From positions 749,064-813,063 of the forward strand of contig JALAHT010000001.1 in NCBI GenBank assembly GCA_025384855.1: a stretch of 64,000 bases of DNA. Direction: 5' to 3'. The position numbers and the translations under genes were made by a program. Within the stretch, counting starts at the first letter, position 1. Every line of letters begins with the position of its first letter. This DNA comes from Luteirhabdus salina (GTDB taxonomy: Bacteria; Bacteroidota; Bacteroidia; Flavobacteriales; Flavobacteriaceae). This document shows, piece after piece, positions 9,183 to 18,253 of the stretch. The notes beneath the pieces were generated by a model. It saw only the letters and a program-made list of their open reading frames with translations, did not search any database and had not been told where the DNA came from.

Positions 9183-9210
9183 AAAACCCCAGCCTAACAG
9201 CTGGGGTTTT
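9183..9210 (-). terminator. Terminator downstream of tRNA-Leu
   Basis: An 11-bp perfect stem (AAAACCCCAGC with GCTGGGGTTTT, loop of 6) starts 6 nt after the tRNA 3' end. The minus strand continues TTTTATGTTTTATG, a suitable T-rich tail. Confidence 0.8.
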
Positions 9211-9215
9211 AAAAG

Positions 9216-9297
9216 TACCTTGGGTGGGAATCGAACCCACACTCCCGAAAGAACTGGATTTTGAATCCAGCGCGTCTACCAATTCCGCCACCAAGGC
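9216..9297 (-). tRNA. tRNA-Leu (anticodon CAA)
   Basis: The minus strand folds as a class II tRNA of 82 nt. The acceptor stem is GCCTTGG paired with CCAAGGT (one G-U pair), followed by discriminator A. The anticodon stem CTGGA/TCCAG encloses the loop TTCAAAA with anticodon CAA, reading UUG leucine codons. The variable arm is TCTTTCGGGAG and the T-arm is GTGGGTTCGATTCCCAC. CCA is not encoded. Confidence 0.95.
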
Positions 9298-9385
9298 ATT
9301 TCGGGACGGCAAAAATACACAATTTTTATAAAATTAAACGCTTTTCAAAAACAGTTTTTCCTAATCCGCGTTCCAAGATAATGTT

Positions 9386-9393
9386 TACCTTTG
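9386..9393 (+). promoter_or_regulatory. -7 box for prs
   Basis: TACCTTTG matches TAnnTTTG and lies 28 nt before the prs start codon in the gap after the divergent tRNA-Leu gene. Confidence 0.6.
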
Positions 9394-9421
9394 CGAACAG
9401 TCAATTCTAAAATAACTTCTG

Positions 9422-10363
9422 ATGTCTGTTCCAATTCCAGAGCCTAAGATTTTCCCTTGTAAACAAAGCACAAAACTCGCTGCCGATATAGCTGAAGCTT
9501 TTGGCATTCCACTGGGTAATATCATTACCTCAACCTACAGCGATGGAGAATTCCAGCCCTCCTTCGAAGAGTCTGTTCGGGGAAGTCGCGTATTTATTAT
9601 TGGTTCTACGTTTCCGAACAGCGACCACCTTATGGAAATGCTACTGATGCTCGATGCCGCCAAGCGCGCCAGTGCGCGTCACATTACAGCAGTACTGCCC
9701 TACTTCGGTTGGGCGCGTCAGGACAGAAAGGACAAACCGCGTGTTCCCATTGCCGCCAAATTAGTTGCTAAGATGTTGGAAACAGCGGGTGCGACACGTA
9801 TTATTACCATGGATCTTCACGCCGACCAAATTCAAGGCTTTTTTGAAAAACCCGTAGACCATCTATTTGCCTCTACAATCTTTCTGCCTTATTTGAAAAA
9901 ATTAAACCTAGACAACCTTACCATCGCTTCGCCCGATATGGGGGGATCGAAACGCGCCTATGCCTATTCCAAGGCGCTGGAAAGTGATGTTGTAATCTGT
10001 TACAAGCAACGGGCGAAAGCAAATGTCATTTCCCATATGGAACTGATAGGTGATGTACAAGGAAAAAACGTGGTCCTTGTCGACGATATGGTCGATACTG
10101 CTGGAACGCTTACCAAAGCAGCCGATTTGATGATGGAACGCGGTGCGCTGAGCGTACGTGCCATCTGTACACACCCTATACTTTCAGGAAATGCATACGA
10201 ACGTATCGAGAATTCGAAATTGGAAGAACTTATCGTAACCGATTCCATTCCATTACGACAAGAAAGCGAGAAAATCAGGGTGTTAACGTGTGCCAAGCTA
10301 TTTGCTGAAGTGATGGTAAGCGTTAACGAAAATAAGTCGATTAGCTCTAAGTTTTTAATGTAA
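9422..10363 (+). CDS. prs: Ribose-phosphate pyrophosphokinase (PRPP synthetase)
   Basis: The 313-residue enzyme makes PRPP from ribose 5-phosphate and ATP for nucleotide, histidine and tryptophan synthesis. Hallmarks are STYSDGEF, the RQDRKDKPR catalytic flap, the divalent-cation site TMDLHADQIQGFF and the PRPP loop VVLVDDMVDTAGTLT. The length is normal. It is followed by rplY and pth, a gene order common in Bacteroidota. The start is fixed by the -7 box at 9386 and the family N-terminus. Confidence 0.97.
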   Translation: MSVPIPEPKIFPCKQSTKLAADIAEAFGIPLGNIITSTYSDGEFQPSFEESVRGSRVFIIGSTFPNSDHLMEMLLMLDAAKRASARHITAVLPYFGWARQDRKDKPRVPIAAKLVAKMLETAGATRIITMDLHADQIQGFFEKPVDHLFASTIFLPYLKKLNLDNLTIASPDMGGSKRAYAYSKALESDVVICYKQRAKANVISHMELIGDVQGKNVVLVDDMVDTAGTLTKAADLMMERGALSVRAICTHPILSGNAYERIENSKLEELIVTDSIPLRQESEKIRVLTCAKLFAEVMVSVNENKSISSKFLM

Positions 10364-10373
10364 TAAAGTATTG

Positions 10374-10389
10374 AGTATTGAGATGTGAG
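10374..10389 (+). repeat. Dispersed intergenic repeat, copy 1
   Basis: AGTATTGAGATGTGAG occurs here 10 nt after the prs stop. A 16/16 copy is found on the minus strand at 42572-42587, also directly after a stop codon and in the same orientation as its upstream gene. The rest of this gap (10390-10520) contains low-complexity runs such as GACTATCGACTATCAACT. Confidence 0.55.
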
Positions 10390-10527
10390 AATTTAGACAG
10401 GCAACTTTCAACCGCATAATCTGCCTTAATTCTAATTTTCACTTCTATCAACTAAAGACTATCGACTATCAACTAGAATCAAATTCTTAATTTTAACTTT
10501 TCCTTTCCCTTTTCTCTGAAAAAAGAC

Positions 10528-10535
10528 TACCTTTG
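10528..10535 (+). promoter_or_regulatory. -7 box for rplY
   Basis: TACCTTTG matches TAnnTTTG, 45 nt upstream of the rplY start, at the end of a 217-bp gap after prs. Confidence 0.6.
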
Positions 10536-10580
10536 CACCCGCTTCAAAAAGGAGCGATTTTTTTAATCTAAAATATTGAG

Positions 10581-11255
10581 ATGAAATCAATTACAATCAA
10601 CGGATCTAAAAGAGAAAGCGTGGGCAAACGTGCGACGAAAGCCTTACGTAATGCTGGACAGGTTCCTTGCGTAGTTTACGGAGGGGATGATGTACTTCAT
10701 TTTTCAGCAGACAAAACGGAGTTTCAAAACTTAATTTACACCCCAGACGTACACACAGTTGTTATTGATATGGGCGACGACGGGAAAGTGGATGCTGCCT
10801 TGCAGGATATCCAATTCCACCCGGTAACGGACGAGATTCTTCACATCGACTTCTACCAGTTGTTCCAAGACAAGCCGGTAAGCATGACCATTCCAGTACG
10901 TGTTTCTGGTAACGCCAAAGGTGTTAAAAACGGTGGTGTACTTCGTATTATCAACCGTCGTTTCCGAGTACGTGCCTTGCCTAAGGATCTTCCCGATTTT
11001 ATCGGTGTAGATATCACTGAAATGAAAATCGGTGACGTTCGTAAACTTTCGGATATCGAAAAAGAAGGGTATGAATTCCTTCACCCAGAAAAGACAGTAA
11101 TCTGTCAAGTAAGAACTTCACGTACTGCTATCGTTGACGAAGTTGACGAGGACGAAGAAGATGAAGAAGGAGTAGAAGGTGAAGAGGGAGCAGCTGAAGG
11201 TGCTGAAGGAGCAGCCGAAGGCGGAGAAGCTACCGAAGATACTTCAAAAGAATAA
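10581..11255 (+). CDS. rplY: 50S ribosomal protein L25 (Ctc/TL5 type) with acidic tail
   Basis: The 224-residue protein binds 5S rRNA in the large subunit. Residues 1-90 form the L25 domain (SITINGSKRESVGKRATKAL, VVYGGD), followed by the Ctc/TL5 C-terminal beta domain (to about 185, with LHIDFYQLF). The last 40 residues are a low-complexity acidic tail of Glu, Ala, Gly and Asp. That makes it longer than the usual Ctc protein. A strong terminator follows at 11281. Confidence 0.94.
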   Translation: MKSITINGSKRESVGKRATKALRNAGQVPCVVYGGDDVLHFSADKTEFQNLIYTPDVHTVVIDMGDDGKVDAALQDIQFHPVTDEILHIDFYQLFQDKPVSMTIPVRVSGNAKGVKNGGVLRIINRRFRVRALPKDLPDFIGVDITEMKIGDVRKLSDIEKEGYEFLHPEKTVICQVRTSRTAIVDEVDEDEEDEEGVEGEEGAAEGAEGAAEGGEATEDTSKE

Positions 11256-11280
11256 GCGTTTTTCGCTTTTCAAGTATAGA

Positions 11281-11306
11281 AAACATCCCGCACTGTCGGG
11301 ATGTTT
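11281..11306 (+). terminator. Terminator after rplY
   Basis: A perfect 10-bp stem (AAACATCCCG with CGGGATGTTT, loop CACTGT) is followed by TTTTATTTTT, 26 nt after the rplY stop. Confidence 0.88.
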
Positions 11307-11336
11307 TTTTATTTTTACGTTTGAAACAAAACGTGA

Positions 11337-11969
11337 ATGCTGTCCTTTTTTAAAAAGCTTTTCGGTTCCAACAAAACCCCTTACCTTTCAGAAAGCGACC
11401 CTATGAAAAAATTCCTCATTGCAGGCCTTGGAAACATTGGCCCTAAATACCATAATACCCGTCACAACATCGGTTTTAAAATCGTTGATTACCTCGCTGA
11501 ACAAAACGATCTAACGTGGGAAACAGCAAAACTTGGCGATGTTACCCTTCACAAGAAAAAAGGGCGAAGCTTTCTATTATTGAAACCCAGCACTTTTATG
11601 AACCTTAGCGGCAAAGCGGTTCGCTATTGGCTGGATAAGGAAAATATTCCCTTGGAAAACCTATTGGTGGTTACCGACGATCTTAACCTTCCCTTCGGTA
11701 CTATTCGCATTAAAGGAAAAGGTAGCGATGGTGGGCATAACGGACTAAAGGACATCCAAAACGTATTACGGACCAATAAATACAATCGTTTTCGCTTCGG
11801 AATAAGCGACGATTTCAGCCAAGGTCGACAAGTAGATTATGTATTGGGCGAATGGTCCGAGGAAGAAGAAGCCAAACTTCCAGAACGCTTAAAGAAAGCA
11901 GCCGCAGCCATCGAATCCTTTGGCTTGGCAGGAATGGCCAATACCATGAACCAATTTAACGGAAGCTAA
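11337..11969 (+). CDS. pth: Peptidyl-tRNA hydrolase
   Basis: This enzyme releases peptides from peptidyl-tRNA that has dropped off the ribosome. The catalytic domain begins at [24 protein letters not shown], with the catalytic His in [19 protein letters not shown] and [23 protein letters not shown] are the other conserved segments. The start at 11337 adds a 22-residue N-terminal extension ([13 protein letters not shown]), a feature I recall from other Bacteroidota; the ATG at 11403 would give a plain 188-residue enzyme and remains possible. Confidence 0.93.
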   Translation: MLSFFKKLFGSNKTPYLSESDPMKKFLIAGLGNIGPKYHNTRHNIGFKIVDYLAEQNDLTWETAKLGDVTLHKKKGRSFLLLKPSTFMNLSGKAVRYWLDKENIPLENLLVVTDDLNLPFGTIRIKGKGSDGGHNGLKDIQNVLRTNKYNRFRFGISDDFSQGRQVDYVLGEWSEEEEAKLPERLKKAAAAIESFGLAGMANTMNQFNGS

Positions 11970-11971
11970 TC

Positions 11972-12904
11972 ATGCAAGAACACCGACCTGCTTCTGCTTA
12001 TCAAAATGATCGCTCTTCCGTGGTGACCATCGGGACGTTCGATGGAGTTCATATCGGTCATACCGCTATCCTAAAACGCCTCGCGGAAACGGCACAGGCA
12101 AACGATCTGGATTCGGTGTTGCTTACTTTTTTCCCGCACCCAAGAATGGTGCTTCAACAAAATAGCGACCTTAAGCTGTTGAATACACTGGACGAAAAGA
12201 AAGAACTTCTTTCCAAAACCGGATTGGATCATCTCGTTATTCACCCCTTCACCAAACAGTTTTCACGACTGACCGCTGTAGAATATGTACGCGATTTTCT
12301 GGTGAATAAATTAAAAGCCAAAAAGATCATTATCGGTTACGACCATCGCTTTGGAAGAAATAGAACCGCCGACATTAACGACCTTAAGGAGTTTGGTGAA
12401 ACCTACGGTTTTCAAGTTGAAGAAATCAACGCCCAGGAATTGGATGAAGTAGCCGTTAGCTCCACCAAGATCCGGAAAGCGCTCGAAAGCGGCGATATTA
12501 CCACTGCTAACAAATACCTGAATTATCCCTATATGATAACGGGTACAGTGGTGAAGGGAAAGGCGATCGGACGAACCCTTGACTATCCAACCGCCAACCT
12601 AAAGCCAAGCGAAACCTATAAACTCATTCCCCAAAACGGCGTGTATGTAACCCAAGCCATTATTAATGGTGAAAAGACCATCGGAATTACAAGTATCGGC
12701 ACCAATCCGACAGTTGGTGGCAAGAAGAAAACCATCGAGACCTATTTTCTTGATTTTGATGGCGATTTATATGAGAAACACCTAAACCTCGAATTCCTGA
12801 CCCATATTCGGGATGAAGAAACCTTCGATTCGAAAGAAGCATTAAAAAAGGCCATTCAACAGGATGAGGTTTTTGCCCGTGATTATTTAGAACAAAATGG
12901 ATAG
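11972..12904 (+). CDS. ribF: Bifunctional riboflavin kinase / FAD synthetase
   Basis: The 310-residue cytoplasmic enzyme phosphorylates riboflavin to FMN and adenylates it to FAD. The N-terminal nucleotidyltransferase domain has VVTIGTFDGVHIGHTAIL, GYDHRFGRNR and VSSTKIRKAL. The C-terminal flavokinase domain (from about 185) has KGKAIGRTLDYPTANL and NPTVGG. It starts 2 bp after pth and its end overlaps the next gene by 8 bp, so the three are probably cotranscribed. Confidence 0.96.
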   Translation: MQEHRPASAYQNDRSSVVTIGTFDGVHIGHTAILKRLAETAQANDLDSVLLTFFPHPRMVLQQNSDLKLLNTLDEKKELLSKTGLDHLVIHPFTKQFSRLTAVEYVRDFLVNKLKAKKIIIGYDHRFGRNRTADINDLKEFGETYGFQVEEINAQELDEVAVSSTKIRKALESGDITTANKYLNYPYMITGTVVKGKAIGRTLDYPTANLKPSETYKLIPQNGVYVTQAIINGEKTIGITSIGTNPTVGGKKKTIETYFLDFDGDLYEKHLNLEFLTHIRDEETFDSKEALKKAIQQDEVFARDYLEQNG

Positions 12905-14234
12905 GTTTTTATTCAAACAGGTCGATAATATCGGACTCGTCCTTTGGCGGGTAGTGTTCGGAGCATTGATTGCTGTTGAAGCCTTTGGCGCCATCGCCAC
13001 AGGATGGTTGCGACGTACATTGGTGGAACCCGATTTCACATTTAACTTTATCGGTTTTGAATTTCTGCAACCCCTACCGGGAAATGGCATGTATTTCTAC
13101 TTCGCCGTGATGGGAATTTTCGGGATATTAGTCATGCTCGGCTATAAATATCGCTTTAGCATGGCGTGCTATGCCATTATGTGGACCTGTGTGTATCTCA
13201 TGCAAAAATCATCCTACAACAACCATTATTATTTAATGATGTTATTGTGCTGGCTGATGGTTTTTCTACCTGCTAATAGGTGGTTTTCTTTAGATGCAAA
13301 GTTCAATTCCAACATAAAATCGCCCTCCATGGCGAGATGGGTTTATGTCGTGGTCATTGCCCAAATTTGGATTGTCTACACCTACGCTTCCGTGGCGAAA
13401 TTCTATCCCGATTGGTTGGATACCACCATCGCCGAATTGTTCATGAAAGGCAAGAAGGATTACTGGCTTATCGGTGAATTTCTACAATTAAATTGGGTGC
13501 ACTGGTGTATAACCTACGTGGGCATCTTTTTCGACTTATTAATCGTTCCGTTGTTGTTATGGCGAAAAACACGTCTGTTAGGATTTATAATCTCCGTGTT
13601 TTTTCACCTTTTCAACTCATTTGTATTCCTGATTGGGATTTTCCCCTATATGAGTATTGCATTTGCCCTATTTTTCTTCACCCCTGAAACCCTGAAGAAG
13701 CGTATTCTTCCGAAGAAAACTTTATATACCAAAGGCGAAGTCATCGTCCCCAATTACAAACCGTTTCTTATCGGCATCTTTAGCGTCTATTTTGCATTAC
13801 AAATCGCCTTACCCCTAAGACATTGGTTTTTTGTGGATGATGTACTTTGGACCGAAGAAGGCCATCGACTCAGTTGGCGAATGATGTTACGAAGTAAGGG
13901 GGGTATTTTAACTGTTTGGGTTGAAGACAAAGCTACTGGAGAACGCAAGCGCTACAATTATAGCAAACTGCTAACAGCCAAGCAACGCCGGTCGGTAAAG
14001 GCCAAACCTGATATGCTATGGCAATTGGTGCAACGCATTGAAGCCAAGGAAGCGGCGGAAGGACGCGATGTGGCTATCTATGTCGATAGTCGGGTGAAGG
14101 TGAACGGAGGTCCGTATTTCCCGTATATCGACCCCGAAGTGGATTTAGCCGCAGAAAAATGGAAGCACTTCGAACACCACGATTGGATCTTACCTTCTCC
14201 TTCAGATTATCATAAGAAGTCAGCTTCAAAATAA
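12897..14234 (+). CDS. HTTM domain membrane protein (vitamin K carboxylase-like)
   Basis: The 445-residue product has several membrane helices in the first 290 residues, arranged as the horizontally transferred transmembrane (HTTM) domain known from vitamin K-dependent gamma-carboxylase: LWRVVFGALIAVEAFG, SSYNNHYYLMMLLCWLMVFLPANRWFSLD and YTYASVAKFYPDWL. A soluble C-terminal part (about 300-445) follows, with WMMLRSK and a repeated carboxylase-like pattern. Its start lies inside the end of ribF in another frame. Bacterial homologues have no proven carboxylase role. Confidence 0.85.
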   Translation: MDRFLFKQVDNIGLVLWRVVFGALIAVEAFGAIATGWLRRTLVEPDFTFNFIGFEFLQPLPGNGMYFYFAVMGIFGILVMLGYKYRFSMACYAIMWTCVYLMQKSSYNNHYYLMMLLCWLMVFLPANRWFSLDAKFNSNIKSPSMARWVYVVVIAQIWIVYTYASVAKFYPDWLDTTIAELFMKGKKDYWLIGEFLQLNWVHWCITYVGIFFDLLIVPLLLWRKTRLLGFIISVFFHLFNSFVFLIGIFPYMSIAFALFFFTPETLKKRILPKKTLYTKGEVIVPNYKPFLIGIFSVYFALQIALPLRHWFFVDDVLWTEEGHRLSWRMMLRSKGGILTVWVEDKATGERKRYNYSKLLTAKQRRSVKAKPDMLWQLVQRIEAKEAAEGRDVAIYVDSRVKVNGGPYFPYIDPEVDLAAEKWKHFEHHDWILPSPSDYHKKSASK

Positions 14235-14279
14235 GTCGAATTTTTCTACCTTTACGGCTTCTTAAAAACACTTTACAAC

Positions 14280-15551
14280 ATGTTGCAAGTACACCAAATA
14301 CGCGAACATAAGGAGCAATACATTCAGGCACTTTCAAAACGTGGCATCGATGCGAAAACCGAATTGGAAAAGGTATTGGAAGTAGACGAAACACGTCGAA
14401 GCTCGCAGTCCAAATTGGATGAAACCTTGGCGGAAAGCAACAAATTTTCAAAGGAAATCGGAATGCTCTTCAAAAGCGGTAAAAAAGAGGAGGCGAATGA
14501 GCTTCGTGAAAAAACCACCGAACTAAAGGAGCAGTCAAAAGCTCTTCAGGAGCAACTCAATAACGCTGAGGAAGAACTTCAGAAATTGTTGTACAACATA
14601 CCCAATGTTCCACACGAAAGCGTTCCCGCTGGAACCGACGAAAACGACAACGAAGAAGTATCCAGAGAATGCGATATTCCTACTTTGGAAGAAGGTTCCC
14701 TCCCACATTGGGAATTGGCCAAAAAATATGACCTCATCGATTTTGAACTTGGGGTGAAGGTTACGGGCGCTGGTTTTCCGGTATACAAAGGAAAAGGAGC
14801 TCGTTTACAACGTGCCTTGATTACCTATTTCTTGGATAAGAATGTGGAAGCAGGCTACACCGAATATCAAGTGCCTCATTTGGTAAATGAAGCCAGCGGC
14901 TTTGGTACGGGTCAGTTGCCCGATAAAGAAGGTCAAATGTACCATGTTGGCAACGATGACTTATACTTGATTCCCACTGCGGAAGTACCTGTTACCAATA
15001 TGTTCCGTGGCGATTTGCTAATGCACAACGAACTACCTATCACCTGTACTGGCTATACCCCTTGTTTTAGAAGGGAAGCGGGAAGTTATGGTGCTCATGT
15101 GCGCGGTCTAAACCGCTTGCATCAATTCGATAAGGTTGAGATCGTTCGGATTGAAAAACCTGAAAATAGCTACGCTGCGCTCGATGGTATGGTAGAACAT
15201 GTGAAGAATATTCTTCGTGAGTTGAAGTTACCGTATCGCGTATTGCGATTGTGTGGTGGAGACCTTGGTTTCACTGCTGCCCTAACCTACGACTTTGAAG
15301 TATTTTCCACCGCTCAGGATCGCTGGTTGGAGATTTCCTCTGTTTCAAATTTTGAAACGTTTCAAGCCAATCGATTAAAGCTTCGCTATAAAGATGAAAA
15401 CGGCAAAAACAGCCTGGTGCATACCTTAAATGGAAGTGCTTTGGCATTACCAAGGGTATTGGCGGGTATTTTGGAGAACTATCAAACCCCCGAGGGCATT
15501 AAAATTCCAGAGGTACTGGTGCCGTACTGCGGATTTGATATGATTTCGTAG
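14280..15551 (+). CDS. serS: Seryl-tRNA synthetase
   Basis: The 423-residue class II synthetase charges tRNA-Ser. Residues 30-105 form the antiparallel coiled-coil arm that contacts the tRNA long variable arm. Motif 2 is CFRREAGSYGAHVRGLNRLH, the TAEVP serine-binding segment is present, and motif 3 is HTLNGSALALPRVLAGILEN. Length and motifs are normal. A near-consensus -7 box TACCTTTA lies at 14247-14254, and the gap after the preceding gene is 45 bp. Confidence 0.97.
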   Translation: MLQVHQIREHKEQYIQALSKRGIDAKTELEKVLEVDETRRSSQSKLDETLAESNKFSKEIGMLFKSGKKEEANELREKTTELKEQSKALQEQLNNAEEELQKLLYNIPNVPHESVPAGTDENDNEEVSRECDIPTLEEGSLPHWELAKKYDLIDFELGVKVTGAGFPVYKGKGARLQRALITYFLDKNVEAGYTEYQVPHLVNEASGFGTGQLPDKEGQMYHVGNDDLYLIPTAEVPVTNMFRGDLLMHNELPITCTGYTPCFRREAGSYGAHVRGLNRLHQFDKVEIVRIEKPENSYAALDGMVEHVKNILRELKLPYRVLRLCGGDLGFTAALTYDFEVFSTAQDRWLEISSVSNFETFQANRLKLRYKDENGKNSLVHTLNGSALALPRVLAGILENYQTPEGIKIPEVLVPYCGFDMIS

Positions 15552-15557
15552 GACACA

Positions 15558-16109
15558 TTATCCTACCCGATCTTCATTCTGTTTTACAAAAGCTGACCAA
15601 CCGGAATAGCTTTTGCCCGTTTCGATACGCCCTTGGTTGTAGAAATGGCAGACCGCTGCGGCGAGGCCGTCGGTGCTATCAAGATTCTTTGGAAGTTTTT
15701 TCAACCCCAAGGTGCTCTGAAGCATTCTAGCAACCTGTTCCTTGCTTGCATTTCCATTTCCGGTGATGGCCATCTTTATTTTTTTAGGCGAATATTCCGT
15801 AATCGGAACTTGGCGCGACAAGCCCGCTGCCATAGCAACTCCTTGGGCACGTCCTAATTTTAGCATGGATTGTACGTTCTTTCCAAAGAAAGGAGCTTCG
15901 ATAGCAATTTCGTCGGGATGATGGGTATCGATAAGCTGAATGGTGCGTTCGAAAATTTGCTTTAATCGGACATAGTGATCGTCCTGTTTGGAAAGTTTCA
16001 ACTCGTTTAGCTGCATAAAAACCATCTTCTTACCGACTACTTTTATAAGTCCGAAGCCCATGATGGTCGTTCCTGGATCGATTCCCAAAATGATTTTTTC
16101 AGTAGCCAT
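15558..16109 (-). CDS. ruvC: Holliday junction endodeoxyribonuclease RuvC
   Basis: The 183-residue nuclease resolves Holliday junctions with RuvAB. The acidic catalytic residues are Asp11 (LGIDPGTTIMGFG), Glu71 (AIEAPFFGKN) and Asp144/Asp147 (DSTDGLAAAVCHF). It is convergent with serS (6 bp between the stops) and divergent from the flippase-like gene at 16138, with only 28 bp between the starts. Confidence 0.96.
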   Translation of the reverse strand: MATEKIILGIDPGTTIMGFGLIKVVGKKMVFMQLNELKLSKQDDHYVRLKQIFERTIQLIDTHHPDEIAIEAPFFGKNVQSMLKLGRAQGVAMAAGLSRQVPITEYSPKKIKMAITGNGNASKEQVARMLQSTLGLKKLPKNLDSTDGLAAAVCHFYNQGRIETGKSYSGWSAFVKQNEDRVG

Positions 16110-16137
16110 ACGCCTTACTTTCCGTACCTTCGTAGGT

Positions 16138-17085
16138 ATGAAGGTGCTCGTTCACAAAGCTACACAATATTGGTGGCCTGCCCTAAAGCTATTTTTGCTG
16201 GCCGCCTGTTTTTGGTATCTGTTTCATAAGCTTCAGCAATATGATACTTCTATTTGGCAACGTATTGCCGCAAAGCTAAGTTTCAAAAATGTGGGGTGGC
16301 TGGGTGTATTTGCATTGCTAACCATCGGGAATTGGTGTTTCGAGATACTGAAGTGGAAACAGCTTGCTTCCACCGTTCGAAAGCTGAATGTAACCGAAAG
16401 CGTGCAACAGGTTTTTGCTGCGTTTACGGTTTCACTACCAACACCAAACCGATTGGGAGAATATGCCGGAAAGGTCTTTTTCTATAAGAAATCGGAACGC
16501 AAGAAGATTCTGTTCCTTAACGCTATTCATAATGGATGGCAGTTTTTCACCACACTTCTTTTTGGAACGCTTGGACTCATACTACTATCATCTAAAAATC
16601 TTTTCCGTTTTAATATGAGGGAAATGATGCTCCTTGGTGGCATATTTATTGGATTGGCATTGATTGCCCTTTTTCTTCGGAAGAAAGAAATGGGGAAATC
16701 AGGATATTCACTTCAGTCCCTATGGCGAAAGGCTTTTCAACTATCATTGTCGCTTCATCTGGAAACCTTCGGCTTATCAGTTGCGCGCTACGCGTGTTTC
16801 GCAACGCTATTCTATCTGCTGTTGAAATTTTTTGGAGCTGATATCTCCTTTGTTGAAACATGGCCCTATCTAACCACTATGTACCTCTTGGTGTCTATCG
16901 TTCCAAGTTTTGTATTGGCCGATGTCGTCATTCGTGGAAGTGTGGCCGTTTGGTTGTTTTCCTTGCTTTCGGTCCCGGCAACTGTCGTTATTGCAACCGT
17001 ACTGTCCGTTTGGCTATTGAATTTTGCCCTTCCAGCATTAATCGGTTCGTATTTTGTGTCTACCACTAGACTTCCATCGTCATGA
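16138..17085 (+). CDS. Flippase-like / lysylphosphatidylglycerol-synthase transmembrane family protein
   Basis: The 315-residue product is a polytopic membrane protein resembling the UPF0104 (LPG synthase TM-like) family, with about eight helices and the segment SLPTPNRLGEYAGKVFFYK. I placed the start at ATG 16138 (MKVLVHKATQYWW), because the longer open frame would run through ruvC on the other strand. TACCTTCG at 16125-16132 is a near -7 match, 5 nt from the ATG. The stop overlaps the GT2 gene by 4 bp, pointing to a joint role in moving or building an envelope lipid or glycan. Confidence 0.78.
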   Translation: MKVLVHKATQYWWPALKLFLLAACFWYLFHKLQQYDTSIWQRIAAKLSFKNVGWLGVFALLTIGNWCFEILKWKQLASTVRKLNVTESVQQVFAAFTVSLPTPNRLGEYAGKVFFYKKSERKKILFLNAIHNGWQFFTTLLFGTLGLILLSSKNLFRFNMREMMLLGGIFIGLALIALFLRKKEMGKSGYSLQSLWRKAFQLSLSLHLETFGLSVARYACFATLFYLLLKFFGADISFVETWPYLTTMYLLVSIVPSFVLADVVIRGSVAVWLFSLLSVPATVVIATVLSVWLLNFALPALIGSYFVSTTRLPSS

Positions 17086-18218
17086 GTTGGATCGGAATTC
17101 TTTTGCTGGCGTTATATATGTTGCTGCTCCTTTGGTTGGAAATGGGCATAAGGAGACTTCAACAGCGGTCGATTGGGGAACATCCTGCCGAGACGCGCTT
17201 TTCAATTATAATTCCCTTTCGGAATGAAGCCGAGCACTTGGAGGCGTTGGTCCGTTCGCTTCAGCAGCTGTCCTATCCTTCCCATTTGTATGAAGTGATT
17301 TTAATAAACGACGTCTCCACCGATACTTCAGAAGCCCTTCTTCAACAGATCATTTCAAACCAAAACAACAAAGAACTCCGCTTCACCCTACTTCAAAATG
17401 AACGTTTTTCAAATTCACCCAAAAAAGATGCGTTAACAAAAGGAATTTGGCATGCAAAATTCGAGTACATCGTCACTACCGATGCCGATTGTATGGTTCC
17501 CTCACGATGGCTTCAGCACTTCAACAATCAACTTCATCAAGATACACCTGTGATGTTATGTGGAAGTGTACACTACCGGTATCAACAAACCTTTGCAAAA
17601 GCATTTCAGTATTGGGATGGCATCAGTTTACAGTCGGTTAGTGCTGGAAGTTTTGGAATGCAAAACCCTTTTCTCTGCAATGGTGCCAATCTGTGTTTTC
17701 AGAAAAAAGCATTTAACGAAGTAGGTGGCTATCAAGGAAATGACCATTTAGCCAGCGGTGACGATATTTTTCTGTTGGAAAAAATGGTGCAACAGTTTCC
17801 AAAGCGTGTAAACTATGTGATGCATACAGATGCTAGTGTTGAAACGTATCCTGAGCCTACTTGGCAAGCGCTTGTACAACAACGCATCCGTTGGGCATCC
17901 AAAACAGCAGCACAAAAGTCTTGGCTTTCGAAGGGAATTGGTTTTTTGGTCTTTCTATTGAACTTCTACCTACTCTTCGGATGGCTATTTTCAGATATTG
18001 GAATATTCTTTTCGATATGGGGTGTGAAAGTTGTGATTGATAGTATATTTCTAAGCATGAATGAAGTAAGGTTTGGCACCGGAAAAACTTCGAAAGTGCT
18101 GTTAGTGCTTTCCATTATCATGTATCCATTCATAACCGTTTGGGTGGTGTTCTCTTCCTTTTCGGGACGCTATAGTTGGAAAGGACGCAGCCATAAAAAA
18201 AGACCTGTAACCCGATAA
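17082..18218 (+). CDS. Family 2 glycosyltransferase, membrane-bound
   Basis: The 378-residue protein has an N-terminal membrane helix, a GT-A domain (FSIIIPFRNEAEHLEALV, INDVSTDT, the metal-binding DxD in TTDADCMVP, SGDDIFLLEKM as the acceptor Asp region, QQRIRWASK as the QxxRW-like motif) and two or three C-terminal helices. It resembles processive or polyisoprenyl-linked GT2 enzymes. It is translationally coupled (ATGA overlap) to the flippase-like gene before it. The sugar and acceptor cannot be told from the sequence. Confidence 0.88.
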   Translation: MSWIGILLLALYMLLLLWLEMGIRRLQQRSIGEHPAETRFSIIIPFRNEAEHLEALVRSLQQLSYPSHLYEVILINDVSTDTSEALLQQIISNQNNKELRFTLLQNERFSNSPKKDALTKGIWHAKFEYIVTTDADCMVPSRWLQHFNNQLHQDTPVMLCGSVHYRYQQTFAKAFQYWDGISLQSVSAGSFGMQNPFLCNGANLCFQKKAFNEVGGYQGNDHLASGDDIFLLEKMVQQFPKRVNYVMHTDASVETYPEPTWQALVQQRIRWASKTAAQKSWLSKGIGFLVFLLNFYLLFGWLFSDIGIFFSIWGVKVVIDSIFLSMNEVRFGTGKTSKVLLVLSIIMYPFITVWVVFSSFSGRYSWKGRSHKKRPVTR

Positions 18219-18253
18219 ATTTTTTATCTTTAGCAGCATAAACCCAATCTGTT

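Noticed and set aside
15988-16137. Upstream extension of the flippase-like reading frame into ruvC
   Set aside because: It runs antisense through the ruvC N-terminus, whereas ATG 16138 gives a normal start after a -7-like element.
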